The notes under the pieces: generated by a model
What the model saw: only the letters and a program-made list of their open reading frames with translations
The model's database searches: none
What the model was told of the DNA's origin: nothing
Shown: piece by piece, positions 8,014 to 16,873 of the stretch
Layout: each line of letters starts with the position of its first letter
Numbering within the stretch: position 1 is the first letter of the stretch
Program-made: the position numbers and the translations under genes
Source: JBOGNO01 sp050747245
GTDB taxonomy: Bacteria > Acidobacteriota > Terriglobia > Acidiferrales > UBA7541
DNA: 64,000 nt
Assembly (NCBI GenBank): GCA_050747245.1
Contig: JBOGNO010000005.1
Coordinates: 124,001 to 188,000 of the forward strand
Direction: 5' to 3'

Positions 8014-8647
8014 TGGTTGTCTCCTTTTCATTCCGCGAATCGGCGGTCTGCGACGATTCATTGCTCAGCGACGCGACGAATAGCTTCAGCGATTGATCGA
8101 GGAGCGCCAGCGTGTCTTCCTGCTTCGGAGAGGCGTCCGCGGTCCAGTAAGCAAGAACGCCCAGATAGAGAGTCCAGTAAAGTTGCATCGTCACGGCGGA
8201 TAAAGGCCCAGGAATTCCGTGGCTGACGATCAACTGTTCGACAATCTCCAGATGTTCGGTGCGGATGGAATCCCCGGCGTGGTCGGGCGAAAACCGGGCG
8301 AGAGGGCTCAAGAGAGTTTCAAGGGCAGGGCCCAAAAACTTCCTCGATAGCTCGAGGCGCTTGAGGCCGGTCCAGATGAAGGAAAAAAGATCTTCCTCCA
8401 ACGATTCTTCACCGCGCCGGCGCTCCGCGAACTCCTCCCTCGCTTCCGTCAGGGCTAAGGAGATGAGGCTCGCGACAATGGCCTCTTTGGAAGGAAAATA
8501 ATTGAACAGCGTGCCGGTGGCAATGTTGGCGTCAGCCGCTATGTCGCGGGTGGTGGTGTGCTCCCAGCCGCCTGCGGCGAAGAGCCGTGCCGCGACGTCT
8601 AGGATTCGCTGCCGCGTTGCAACCTTGGTTTCAAGACTGACCCTCAT
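7994..8647 (-). CDS. TetR/AcrR-family transcriptional regulator
   Basis: The 217 residues start with a typical TetR helix-turn-helix (residues ~10-55, including RDIAADANIATGTLFNYFPSK). The C-terminal ligand domain is unlike any subfamily I can name. Directly upstream lie two near-perfect palindromes flanking a sigma-70 promoter, which points to autorepression. It is the first gene of a two-gene operon with the ABC1 kinase and overlaps it. The inducer is unknown; the partner suggests a lipid or quinone-like signal, which is only an inference. Confidence 0.92.
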   Translation of the reverse strand: MRVSLETKVATRQRILDVAARLFAAGGWEHTTTRDIAADANIATGTLFNYFPSKEAIVASLISLALTEAREEFAERRRGEESLEEDLFSFIWTGLKRLELSRKFLGPALETLLSPLARFSPDHAGDSIRTEHLEIVEQLIVSHGIPGPLSAVTMQLYWTLYLGVLAYWTADASPKQEDTLALLDQSLKLFVASLSNESSQTADSRNEKETTNDTQGE

Positions 8648-8666
8648 CCGAAGATCCTTTTAGTAA

Positions 8667-8682
8667 TATGAGCGTGCTCATA
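8667..8682. promoter_or_regulatory. TetR operator O1
   Basis: TATGAGC-GT-GCTCATA is an inverted repeat with 7-bp arms and a 2-bp centre. It lies immediately downstream of the -10 box, so a bound dimer would block transcription start. The same arms recur at 8720-8733. Confidence 0.8.
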
Positions 8683-8683
8683 A

Positions 8684-8712
8684 AATATCGCACAGTCAGA
8701 AAGGCTTGTCAA
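8684..8712 (-). promoter_or_regulatory. Sigma-70 promoter of the tetR-ABC1 operon
   Basis: On the minus strand a perfect -35 TTGACA (8712-8707) is followed, after 17 bp, by GATATT (8689-8684), four of six matches to the -10 consensus. The promoter sits exactly between two copies of the operator palindrome, about 40 bp before the tetR start. Confidence 0.75.
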
Positions 8713-8719
8713 GTTAAAA

Positions 8720-8733
8720 ATGAGCACGCTCAT
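8720..8733. promoter_or_regulatory. TetR operator O2
   Basis: ATGAGC-AC-GCTCAT repeats the O1 arms just upstream of the -35 box. Its centre lies 52 bp from that of O1, about five helical turns, so two dimers would sit on the same face of the DNA. Confidence 0.8.
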
Positions 8734-8871
8734 AATATTTTTTGAGGGGCCTTTGGCGGGCGGTAAGAATAGGTGAGGGCGTTCGGATTCGAGGCCGAGC
8801 CAGCCGGCAGCAGGGCCGGGTCGCTTGCGAAGAAACTTGATGGAAGGTAAGTTGCTTTTCGCAATCCTGGT

Positions 8872-9183
8872 ATGCGACTTCGCAACGATCGCGGCGTGCA
8901 ACGTCTCCTTCTGGCGCTCGTCGGGATTGCGCTTTGCGCGGGGACGCTGCTTGCCGCGCAGAAAGGGGCAAGCGGATTTCCGACAAGCAGTTACACTGCC
9001 CCAAGCGCGCTTCCCGCCGCAGGGTTGCCTCCCACGATGCTGTGGGCCTGGGAGCGGCCGGAGATCCTCAGCTCGATTGACCCTGCCCGAGTAGGCGTGG
9101 CGTTCCTTGCGGAGGCGCGTATCTCATTGAGGTGTCAACGCGGGAGGGAAATGGGGGTGTCGCGCCGGCAGGTTAATCCCTGA
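8872..9183 (+). pseudogene. Truncated DUF3142-like protein gene
   Basis: The 103 codons begin with a signal sequence (LLLALVGIALCAGTLLA). The following part, PPTMLWAWERPE…IDPARVGVAFLA, resembles the start of the DUF3142 family as I recall it. The family continues for about 250 residues; here the frame turns into non-matching sequence and ends at 9183, overlapping the convergent gene by 11 bp. I read it as a truncated relic. The family function is unknown. Confidence 0.55.
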
Positions 9184-9526
9184 TCGGGTATCCGATGGTT
9201 AGATTGGATACTTTGGTGACAACGTCGTCGGGTGAAAAAAGGTGGCCGACGGAACCGGTGGCGGTGAATTCGACTTCTAACTTGATGTAGTCGCATTTCG
9301 GATAAACATAGCGTGTGTTGCCGGGGACTTGCAACCCTCCGTCCCGCTGGAAGTATTTTTCGACTTGTTTCCGAGTGATCCCGATTTTTATTTGCTGGGC
9401 ATCGTTGAGCGCTTGTTGGACGACGGCGCAGGGGGAGGAGTCCCCTGCTGTGCTCTGCGGCGAGATCGTCCCCAGGGAACTACCCAAAATACAGGCGGCA
9501 GCCAAAATCATTGCTCCGGCTTTCAT
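9173..9526 (-). CDS. Small exported protein of unknown function
   Basis: This 117-residue protein has a signal peptide (MKAGAMILAAACILGSSLG) and a start preceded by AGGGGG. The mature part has the pattern IKIGITRKQVEKYFQRDGG…YVYPKCDYIKLEVEF. This resembles SmpA/BamE-like or BLIP-like folds, where a short helix follows a G-x-(T/S) turn, but the likeness is too weak to name it. Two Cys in the mature part may pair. It is probably a stand-alone gene. Confidence 0.6.
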   Translation of the reverse strand: MKAGAMILAAACILGSSLGTISPQSTAGDSSPCAVVQQALNDAQQIKIGITRKQVEKYFQRDGGLQVPGNTRYVYPKCDYIKLEVEFTATGSVGHLFSPDDVVTKVSNLTIGYPIRD

Positions 9527-9580
9527 CTAGCACCCCCTGACTTTCTCATGCGTGCGTAGGTCGTTCTTGTGATTCCGCAT

Positions 9581-10384
9581 TCATTGATTTGGTAGCTTTA
9601 CTGTGTTCGTAAATCCTGACTTATTGATTTGGTATTTCCAGAAGCTATCGGTGTCCTTAAAGATCTTCCTTGTGATTGGGATGTCTGATTCAAAATTGTT
9701 CACACCCCCATTGTTGTAGTAGGGACACGACCACCAGAATCTCTGCGTTGCCTGAAAGTTCGTGGCGGAATAGGGCTGAGCATACCTGGTCGGTGGACCG
9801 TTTGTATCAGTCGCAGCGGAGTAGTTTCCAGTGACATTAATGGTCGTGGGGTTTGGTGTGCTCTGTACCATGGGGAACGGCCATATGTAGGTCGCGCCAC
9901 TTCCCGGGTAGAAAATGGTCTCTCCGACTGTGCAAGAGGACAGATCGGATTGGTTCCCGCTGCTGGAGGACCATGTGTATGTGAAAAACAAGGAGCCGTC
10001 GTTTAGATTAGCCTCGGATTCTTGAGTGAAGTTTATCGGGATCGCTTGCGGTGGCGGAGGGGGTGGCGGCGGGCAGCCGCCATCGCAGCCGTTGCAGCTT
10101 CCGTCTGGGGGGATAGGGCATTGCATACAACAATTGCTGCTGGCGTATTCAGGAGGAATAAAGAAAAGGTTTGTGGGCGCCTGAAAAGCGCCTCTGCGGA
10201 GATACAGCGGCGTGCCGTCGGCTATCAACTGCAGTTTCCTGAGTGGCAGAATGGGGTCTTGGAAGGTGTCCACAATGTCGGAGCCATCGGCACTTGAGAG
10301 TTGGAGGCGTCCGAGGGCGGGTGAGAATCTAACCGAACTGCGAGACTTCAGTGCGTGTCGCATACACCTCGCCGTAAGATGCAA
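9581..10384 (-). CDS. C-terminal tail region of the YD-repeat protein, out of frame, or a separate overlapping ORF
   Basis: The 267-codon frame starts inside the last 56 bp of the YD-repeat gene. After the overlap the sequence reads VRFSPALGRLQLSSADGSD, which looks like the natural continuation of an RHS-type protein (compare R-x-x-P-x-x-G-R at the end of RHS cores), joined by a one-base shift at the TTCGGTTAG end of the upstream gene. Further on come a Cys-rich patch with eight prolines (CMQCP…CNGCDGGCPPP) and a Tyr/Trp-rich domain I do not recognise. It may be a frameshifted C-terminal (effector-like) region, or be read by frameshifting or coupling. There is no ribosome-binding site for its own ATG. 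Confidence 0.55.
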   Translation of the reverse strand: MHLTARCMRHALKSRSSVRFSPALGRLQLSSADGSDIVDTFQDPILPLRKLQLIADGTPLYLRRGAFQAPTNLFFIPPEYASSNCCMQCPIPPDGSCNGCDGGCPPPPPPPPQAIPINFTQESEANLNDGSLFFTYTWSSSSGNQSDLSSCTVGETIFYPGSGATYIWPFPMVQSTPNPTTINVTGNYSAATDTNGPPTRYAQPYSATNFQATQRFWWSCPYYNNGGVNNFESDIPITRKIFKDTDSFWKYQINKSGFTNTVKLPNQ

Positions 10385-12320
10385 ACGTAAGCCCCGTATC
10401 GCGCCGGGTGCTGGGCACGACGCCGGTCCTTAAGTCGGCCTGGGTGACGAGAGAAGGCTCGCCGGGGGCGTACTGATATTCCAGCCGCTGGCCGTCCGGA
10501 GTGACAGCGGCTGTAATCCTGTCGAGTGCGTCGTACTCGAAGCGGGTTGTCTTCGAGTTGTGGGTCTCGGAGATGAGGTTTCCATTCAGGTCATAATCGA
10601 ACAGGACCACCAGCCCGCTGGCGAGAACCTGTTTGCGGACGTGATAGTCCTCGTCGGTCTCGATGGTCTGGCCGCCTTTCGTCCCGTTTTTATTCGCGAT
10701 CTGGATGCGGAGCAGGTTGCCGGAGGATTCGTAGGAGTACTGCACGTTATCGTCCGCCATGTACTGAATGTCCTGCCTGAAACCGAGGGCGTCATAGGTG
10801 GTTGGGGAGGCCATCCCGTCGGAGAAGGTCGTCTGAGTCAGTCGGCCGGTCTGGTCGTACTGAAATATTGTGATTAATCCCTGAGGCTCGGAAAGCCTCG
10901 AGATCAGACCGGAGTCGTAGTAGCCGATCTCGAGCGGCGAAGGAGTGCCCGCGCCGCTTACCGCCGTGAGGTCCCCAGAAGCCGAGTAGCTGTATGTTTG
11001 CGAGGCGTTGGAGATCGTATCTGCTGTGAGGTTGCCGTGCTGGTCGTAAGAAAAGTCGCGCTTGGTGCCGTCCGAATACTCTACCCGGGTTAATTGTCCA
11101 GTGGGGTGATCGTAGGAATAGGATGCGGCGATAGCGCCGGAGTCCGTGACGGCCTGCCTGGAAAGCAATCGGTGTTGTCTGTCGTAGGTCATGCTTTGTT
11201 TGAGGACTCCGTTATCGAAGAGCTTGGAAACATTTCTGGCCCCGTCGAGGCTGATGGATGTCTCGTCTCCGAGCGGATTCAAGACACGGACAGTTATTCC
11301 TTCTTGGTTCTGGCGGTAACGGCTTGTCAGGCCTTTCCGATCCGTCGCTATCGTAGTTCGGGCACTGTCGTTGTATTGAAACTGGATGTGGCCCGAGGGC
11401 GAATTTGAGGCCACCACTCTGCCGTCCGCCTGATAGCTGAGTCTTAGGATGGTTCTCCCCTGGGGATCGGTTACGTTAGTGAGTTGACCCTGTCCGGCAT
11501 ATGCGTAATTCCAGGCGTTCCCGCCTGCGTCGGTGAATGTGGAGAGATTGCCTTTGGCATCATACGTATAGAGCACCTGGCGGCCTTGGTCGTCATGGGC
11601 TTGAGTGACACGTCCTTGAGCGTCAGGCACAAGGTTAACGGCGTGGGAGTCGTTTTCGATACGAACGAGGGCTTGCGCTCGGTAGGTGAGGCGAAGCTGG
11701 TTGCCATTGCGGTCGATCACGCGCACGAGCCTATAGGCTCGCCCGATTCGCAGAAATTGCTTGGCTGTGCCGTTGCGCATGGGGACGAAAAGCATGTCCG
11801 AGGCAGCCGTCTGAATTTGACTGTAGTCGGAAGGGAAATCTCTGGCAAGGGCGAATCCTCCAGGGCTTGCCACGAAGTCTATTCTCGTTCCTGATTCAGT
11901 GAAGAGACTTGCCGAGCCACCGCTTACTTCAATTCGCTCCGCCGCAGAGAGCATCCAACCGGGGCCGAAATCGCCGCTGGCTTGACTCCCAGAATCATAA
12001 ACGCGGCTCAATACGACGGGCATCCTGCCCGGCAGCACCAAGTCGCGTCGCACGAATGTTGCGTTGCCGCGCCCCACATTCACGAAGTTTACCTGCACGC
12101 CGTCAAAAATGGACTGCGTGTTGATGAAAAAGGTGTTGGGCTTACGCCGCTTGCTGAATTCTTGAAGATACTGGATGTATTGCTGGAGTTGAGGGCTAAC
12201 GCCTGTGCTAGCGGAGGCAGAACTCGCCCGCTGGACTCTTGGCAGCCAAAAGAGCAGCGCGATCACGGCGGCAAGCGTGCCGAAGGAGAGAAGCCTTCGA
12301 ACTAGATTACCATGTGTCAT
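10329..12320 (-). CDS. YD-repeat (RHS-like) exported protein
   Basis: This 663-residue protein has a hydrophobic export signal near the N-terminus. A DUF6531-like segment follows (about residues 65-150, with LVLPGRMPVVLSRVYDSG and FGPGWMLS), then about 15 YD repeats of the form G-x-x-x-x-x-x-YDxxG-x-L. Such repeats form the hollow beta-shell of RHS and teneurin proteins that encloses a C-terminal toxin or adhesin domain. Start ATG 12320 follows GGAGG by 7 bases. It ends abruptly after TEVSQFG without an RHS core PxxGR motif, which instead appears one frame over in the next ORF. A frameshift at the junction is likely. Confidence 0.8.
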   Translation of the reverse strand: MTHGNLVRRLLSFGTLAAVIALLFWLPRVQRASSASASTGVSPQLQQYIQYLQEFSKRRKPNTFFINTQSIFDGVQVNFVNVGRGNATFVRRDLVLPGRMPVVLSRVYDSGSQASGDFGPGWMLSAAERIEVSGGSASLFTESGTRIDFVASPGGFALARDFPSDYSQIQTAASDMLFVPMRNGTAKQFLRIGRAYRLVRVIDRNGNQLRLTYRAQALVRIENDSHAVNLVPDAQGRVTQAHDDQGRQVLYTYDAKGNLSTFTDAGGNAWNYAYAGQGQLTNVTDPQGRTILRLSYQADGRVVASNSPSGHIQFQYNDSARTTIATDRKGLTSRYRQNQEGITVRVLNPLGDETSISLDGARNVSKLFDNGVLKQSMTYDRQHRLLSRQAVTDSGAIAASYSYDHPTGQLTRVEYSDGTKRDFSYDQHGNLTADTISNASQTYSYSASGDLTAVSGAGTPSPLEIGYYDSGLISRLSEPQGLITIFQYDQTGRLTQTTFSDGMASPTTYDALGFRQDIQYMADDNVQYSYESSGNLLRIQIANKNGTKGGQTIETDEDYHVRKQVLASGLVVLFDYDLNGNLISETHNSKTTRFEYDALDRITAAVTPDGQRLEYQYAPGEPSLVTQADLRTGVVPSTRRDTGLTFASYGEVYATRTEVSQFG

Positions 12321-12521
12321 TGGGGTACCTCCGCGAAGTGAGAAGCGCAGTGACACTGCGCTCGCGGCGGATTGTTGTCAAAAACTATTTACCCGGACAT
12401 TAAGAATATGTCTGCAAATGAGGACGCTCGGCACACAAACGATTCCCGCGGAGCGTGTGGGCGAAGAAAACGAAGTATTGGTTCGGCAACGACGTGCGCT
12501 GAAGATTCAACGCCAGATGCG

Positions 12522-12557
12522 AAAAAAAAGGCCCTGCACGCTGGAGCGCACAGGGCC
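12522..12557 (-). terminator. Rho-independent terminator after the Skp-like gene
   Basis: On the minus strand GGCCCTG pairs with CAGGGCC around a GC-rich 14-base loop, and the stem is followed by eight T. It lies about 16 bp after the OmpH/Skp stop and closes the long lysS-to-skp run. Confidence 0.9.
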
Positions 12558-12572
12558 GAAGAACGAAAGCCG

Positions 12573-13229
12573 TCAATCCTGCGGCGGCGGGTTTGAAGAT
12601 GCCGGCTTCGTGGGCGCGGGCTTGGATGGCGCGGGCCTCGTTGCGCCTCCAGATGGACGCGAAGTGGCCGGGGCGGAACCCTTCACGGGATATGCTTCGT
12701 CGTACAATTTAATAAGCTCCTGCGTGATGTCCACCTGGTTCGCGGCGAACACAACCGTGTTCTGCGATGAGGTATCGAGCACCACGCTGTAGCCATTGTC
12801 CTTGGCGTATTTGTCCACCAGATCCACGAGCTTCCGGCCGATGCGGTTGACGACGTCCTGCTGGGCGCTTTGCAGGTCGTCCTGAAGATCCTGCTGCTTG
12901 CGTTGGAGGCTGCGCGCCATCGTCTCCCCTTCGCGCTGCAGGCGAGCCTTTTCGTCGTCGCTGAGCGTGGAGGAGCCGTTGCGCAGGCGGTTCTGGATAT
13001 CCTGAATCTGCTTCTGCAGAGTATCCAGTTCGTTCTGCCGCGGAGTGAACTGCGATTGCAGCTCGGCCGCGGCCTGTTTGCCTTCCGCGGAGCCCCCGAT
13101 CGCCACTTGGAAATTCATGACGCCGATTTTATTCGATGGGGCCCCGGCGGCGGAGCCGTTCGTCTGCGCCCAGGCCGCGGGCACGCATGCCAGCGCCACG
13201 AGGGCGATCCCTACGTTTCGAATCTTCAT
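12573..13229 (-). CDS. skp: Skp/OmpH-family periplasmic chaperone
   Basis: This 218-residue protein has a signal peptide cut at AWA-Q, a short beta strand (KIGVMNFQ), then a long Gln/Glu-rich coiled coil (about residues 50-130), and a conserved end (GYSVVLDTSSQNTVVFA, DIT). This is the standard Skp layout, forming a trimeric holdase for unfolded outer-membrane proteins. A Pro/Ala/Ser-rich tail of about 35 residues is extra. The start follows AAGGAG. It is the last gene of the bamA-containing run, as often seen with bamA-skp pairs, but here a large lipoprotein gene separates the two. Confidence 0.9.
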   Translation of the reverse strand: MKIRNVGIALVALACVPAAWAQTNGSAAGAPSNKIGVMNFQVAIGGSAEGKQAAAELQSQFTPRQNELDTLQKQIQDIQNRLRNGSSTLSDDEKARLQREGETMARSLQRKQQDLQDDLQSAQQDVVNRIGRKLVDLVDKYAKDNGYSVVLDTSSQNTVVFAANQVDITQELIKLYDEAYPVKGSAPATSRPSGGATRPAPSKPAPTKPASSNPPPQD

Positions 13230-13364
13230 GCTATCTCCTTGTCAATTTCCCTGAGGATGGCAAACATGAATTATAGCCGCGCCATTCGGCGCGGGTCAAT
13301 CGCGTACGCCTGCTGCCTGCGACCGATTTTTCTTGGAACGCCCTTACCGCCGGGAGATCCCGTG

Positions 13365-16300
13365 TCATCGCGGCAGCGGAACTAAGAGGACCCGGTTATT
13401 GGCCTGGTCCGCAATGACCGCGACGTTCGTGACGGGATTGATTCCCACGGAAGACTGGGATGACGCGGCAATACTCAGCACCGCACGAACCTTTCCCAGC
13501 TGCACTTGGAGTCCCGCCATACCCTTCGTGGCGAGGAACCCGAGCACAGAGACCGTGTTACTCGCCGTGTTGACGGTCACCATCGTGCTCGACTGGAAAT
13601 TGTAGTCGAGCGAAGTCGGATTGATCCCCACTCCCGCCTGGTTCGTCGTCTGGGTAACTGGATCTACGGCGACTACGTTGTTCTGCAGACTGTTGGCCAC
13701 CAAGAAAACATCGTTTGTCGGATCGAGAGCCACGCCCGTGGGGACTTGAAAACCGGGAATACGAGCCTGGAGAGAAGCGTTGGCCAGATTTACGATATCC
13801 AGCGTGCCGCTATTCGAAGTGGCCACGCCAGCCACGTCGAGGGCGGGATCCACAGCTACGGCAACCGGCTGAGTATCTACAAGAACCGTGCCGAGAATCG
13901 TGCCGGTATCGAGCGAAACGAGGCTAACGGAATTAGACCCTTCGTTCGCAATCACGGCAAGATCCGTATCGAGATCCAAGGCCACGCCGCGCGGCAAAGA
14001 GCCATTCGGCAGCGGAACGGTTGCCACCGTGCGAGCCACCAGGTCCACGATCGAGGCGGTATTGCTCACGTTATTCGTCACGATGGCGCGCTGCAACCGC
14101 GGGATCACCGCCACGCCAAGCGGATCACTCCCCACGGCGATGGGTGGGCTGGCATTTCCCGTGGCGAGATTCACGACGGATATCGTTCCATCGCCAGAAT
14201 TCGTGACCACCGCCTGGTTATGCGGAGAATCTACGGCAACCGCGACCGGCGCCTTGCCCACCGGCACGGACTCGATCACCGTGAGGTCCGAAGCGTTCGA
14301 AACCGTGCCGTCGGGATTCTGGACGTCCAAGATATACCTGTGCGGCACATTCGGCTCGCTGAGTAGGTTGGCGGGAATCGTCGCCGTCAACTTGCGCGCG
14401 CTTACCAGCACAGTCGCGATCCCTACGGTCGATTCATCCAGGCGCACATTGGAACCCGCGACGAAGCCGTTGCCAATCACCGTCACCTGCAGCGGATTCG
14501 AGGAATTGAGCGTCACCGGCGGATTCGTTTCCACCACTTGCAGCGAACGAACCGCGCCGAGCTGCAAAATCGAAACCGTTCCGTTGCCCTTGTCGGCCAC
14601 CACGGCCAGGCTCGAAACCGGATCGACCGCGACCGCCGCCGGAATGGCGTTGGCGCCGAGAGGCACGGTGACAATCGTGAGTTGAGTCCGCAGGTCAATC
14701 ACGCTGGCTGTATTCGCAGTAGCGTTCACAACCACGCCAAGATCGCTCAATTGATCTGCCGCGGCGGCAACCAGCCCAGGATTGTTCAAGGAAATCGGAG
14801 AAACGGTTTGGTCGAGCACGCTGAAAAGCTCCGCGAAACTCGAATTCGGATCAGTCAAGATGGCCTGCTCCGTCTCCGGGTTAATTGCCACGCCTTCCAA
14901 GCTGGTGCTGATGGTGAGATTGGCGAAAGGATTCGGTATGCGGGCCACATCCGTGGCTGTCGCCGGCTTGCCGAGATCCACGACCGTGATCGTGCCGGCA
15001 CCGCCGGGGGTCACCACGGCCCAATTGAGCCGCTCCTCAATCGCAATCTGTGGTGTGAGACCGGTGCTGACTGGTTGCGTGACGTTCATGGCGCCCAGGC
15101 AACTGTCTTTCTGCACGTTGAGGGGGTCGCCTCCCACGGTGCACACGTTCGTGGGCGGATTCGCGGAATCGTCGAGAATGTCCGCGATGTTGGTTTGCTG
15201 GTTAGCCACGATCACGCGATGTGTGAGCGGATTGACGCCCACAGAAAAGGGGATGAGTGCAGCATCCATGGGAGCCAGAGTCACAGTCGCGGTCACTGTC
15301 CCCGCGCCCATATCTATCACCGAGAGGGTTTTGTCCTTGCTGTTCACTACCAACGCTTCATTGAGCGAATTATCTACGGCGATTCCTGTCGGCACGTTTC
15401 CGACGGTAATCGCCGCACCCACTGTGGGCGGTGTTGTTTTCAGGTCAACCAGATTCACCGTTCCCGGCGAGCCGGAAGCGCCCTGATTGAGAACCGCGGC
15501 GACTCCCGTGGCCGTATTAATGGCGACTCCCACGGGCGCCGTGCCCACGGCCAGCGTAAACGCGGGTGATGAAAGCACGGCGGCCGCCGGCGGCGTCACC
15601 GCGAGGTTGACGGCGGAGATAGCGGGCGTACCCGCGGTGTGCAGCGCCAGTTCGAAGAGCCCGGGATTAGCAAGGTCGGATGCGCTCAGCCCGACGGTCA
15701 ACTGGCGGGGATTCACCACCGTCGCCGTTTTCGGCGCGCCATTGAACTCCGCTGTGGTGCTCGCCGAGTAGTATCCCCCAGTGATTCCGACGGTAGCGCT
15801 GCCGCCCGCACCGCCATTGGCCGGCGCGCTATCCGGCGTCGAAGCGATGATCGCCGAGCGCTCCGGCGCCACGGTGACATTGATGGCGTTGGAGTTGGTG
15901 CCGTGCTGCGGCTTGACGAGCACGGAGAGAGTCCCCGCCGTGGCCAGAAGGCTCGCGGGGATTCGTCCGCGGAGGAACGTTTGCGAAAGAAATGCCGTGG
16001 ACACCGCAGTTCCATTGACCATCAGCGCGCTTGTCGAAAGAAAATTCGTTCCGCTGGCGTAAAAGTCCTGCTGAATTTCCCCTTGAGAAACCGTGTTGAT
16101 GTCGAGGAGGCCGAGAATCGGATTGGCCCCCACAACGACGGCCGCTTGCGTTGAGCCGCTCTTGCTTGTATCCGATCCTGAAGTGGCCGTGATGGTCACG
16201 GACTCGGCAGTGGAAGGTGCAGTGAATAGCCCCGTAGCGCTGATGGTGCCGATAGTCGAATTTCCGCCCGCAATATTGTTCACCGACCAGTTTACCGAGG

Positions 16301-16799
16301 TGTTCTGAGTGCCATTCACGGTTGCCGCGAACTGGACAGTATCTCCGGTCGCCATGATCGGGTTCGGCGGCGTCACCTGCACGCGGATTCCGGAATCGAC
16401 TGTCACCGTTCCCGTGCCGGTGGTCTTCTTGTCGGCATCGGCGGTCGCAGTGATTATCAAAGTAGCGGGGTTCGGCAGCGTCGCTGGCGCGGTATAGAGG
16501 CCGTTGCCGCCGCTGTTCACGGTTCCAGTGCTGGACGTTGTGCAACTCGAGTTGGTGATCGTCCCGAGCATGGCGTTGCCGCCGACAACGGGAGTTCCCG
16601 TGCCCTGGCTTACCGACCAGGAAATACACTGGTCGTTGGAGCCCCCCACTTGCGCTAGAAACTGCTGCGTGCCCACGCCCAGAACCACGGTGCTACTCCC
16701 CGGTGACACCGTCACCGAAAGCGCGGTCTTGTTGCCGCCGCCGCACGCGGCCAGCACACCTGTCAGAAACAGGGCCGCACTCCATTTCAGCCGTCTCAT
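13365..16799 (-). CDS. Large surface lipoprotein: BIG2/Ig-like domains, IPT-like domains and YVTN beta-propellers
   Basis: This 1144-residue protein has a lipobox (TGVLAAC) after a short signal. Two Ig/BIG2-like segments follow (residues ~25-200, with the motif GNSTIGTISATGLFTAP). Then come an IPT-like domain, a first YVTN-type propeller (repeats of PVGVAINTATGVAAVLNQ form), a second IPT-like domain near residue 780 and a second propeller (SVPVGKAPVAVAVDSPHNQAVVTNSGDGTISVVNL and similar). It is likely anchored in the outer membrane and may bind polymers or other surface proteins; the ligand is unknown. The start at 16799 has GGAGGAG upstream. It sits 24 bp after bamA and before skp, which is an unusual place for such a protein. 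Confidence 0.85.
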   Translation of the reverse strand: MRRLKWSAALFLTGVLAACGGGNKTALSVTVSPGSSTVVLGVGTQQFLAQVGGSNDQCISWSVSQGTGTPVVGGNAMLGTITNSSCTTSSTGTVNSGGNGLYTAPATLPNPATLIITATADADKKTTGTGTVTVDSGIRVQVTPPNPIMATGDTVQFAATVNGTQNTSVNWSVNNIAGGNSTIGTISATGLFTAPSTAESVTITATSGSDTSKSGSTQAAVVVGANPILGLLDINTVSQGEIQQDFYASGTNFLSTSALMVNGTAVSTAFLSQTFLRGRIPASLLATAGTLSVLVKPQHGTNSNAINVTVAPERSAIIASTPDSAPANGGAGGSATVGITGGYYSASTTAEFNGAPKTATVVNPRQLTVGLSASDLANPGLFELALHTAGTPAISAVNLAVTPPAAAVLSSPAFTLAVGTAPVGVAINTATGVAAVLNQGASGSPGTVNLVDLKTTPPTVGAAITVGNVPTGIAVDNSLNEALVVNSKDKTLSVIDMGAGTVTATVTLAPMDAALIPFSVGVNPLTHRVIVANQQTNIADILDDSANPPTNVCTVGGDPLNVQKDSCLGAMNVTQPVSTGLTPQIAIEERLNWAVVTPGGAGTITVVDLGKPATATDVARIPNPFANLTISTSLEGVAINPETEQAILTDPNSSFAELFSVLDQTVSPISLNNPGLVAAAADQLSDLGVVVNATANTASVIDLRTQLTIVTVPLGANAIPAAVAVDPVSSLAVVADKGNGTVSILQLGAVRSLQVVETNPPVTLNSSNPLQVTVIGNGFVAGSNVRLDESTVGIATVLVSARKLTATIPANLLSEPNVPHRYILDVQNPDGTVSNASDLTVIESVPVGKAPVAVAVDSPHNQAVVTNSGDGTISVVNLATGNASPPIAVGSDPLGVAVIPRLQRAIVTNNVSNTASIVDLVARTVATVPLPNGSLPRGVALDLDTDLAVIANEGSNSVSLVSLDTGTILGTVLVDTQPVAVAVDPALDVAGVATSNSGTLDIVNLANASLQARIPGFQVPTGVALDPTNDVFLVANSLQNNVVAVDPVTQTTNQAGVGINPTSLDYNFQSSTMVTVNTASNTVSVLGFLATKGMAGLQVQLGKVRAVLSIAASSQSSVGINPVTNVAVIADQANNRVLLVPLPR

Positions 16800-16873
16800 G
16801 CACTCTCCTCCCATCCGTTCCACTCGCTTTATTCTTGAAGGTCGAATCATAGCCTTTTCGCCTCGTTCCTTCC

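Noticed and set aside
13506..15771. Several plus-strand frames of 200-340 codons opposite the large lipoprotein
   Set aside because: They are antisense shadows produced by its repetitive GC-rich code; none has a ribosome site or recognisable domain.
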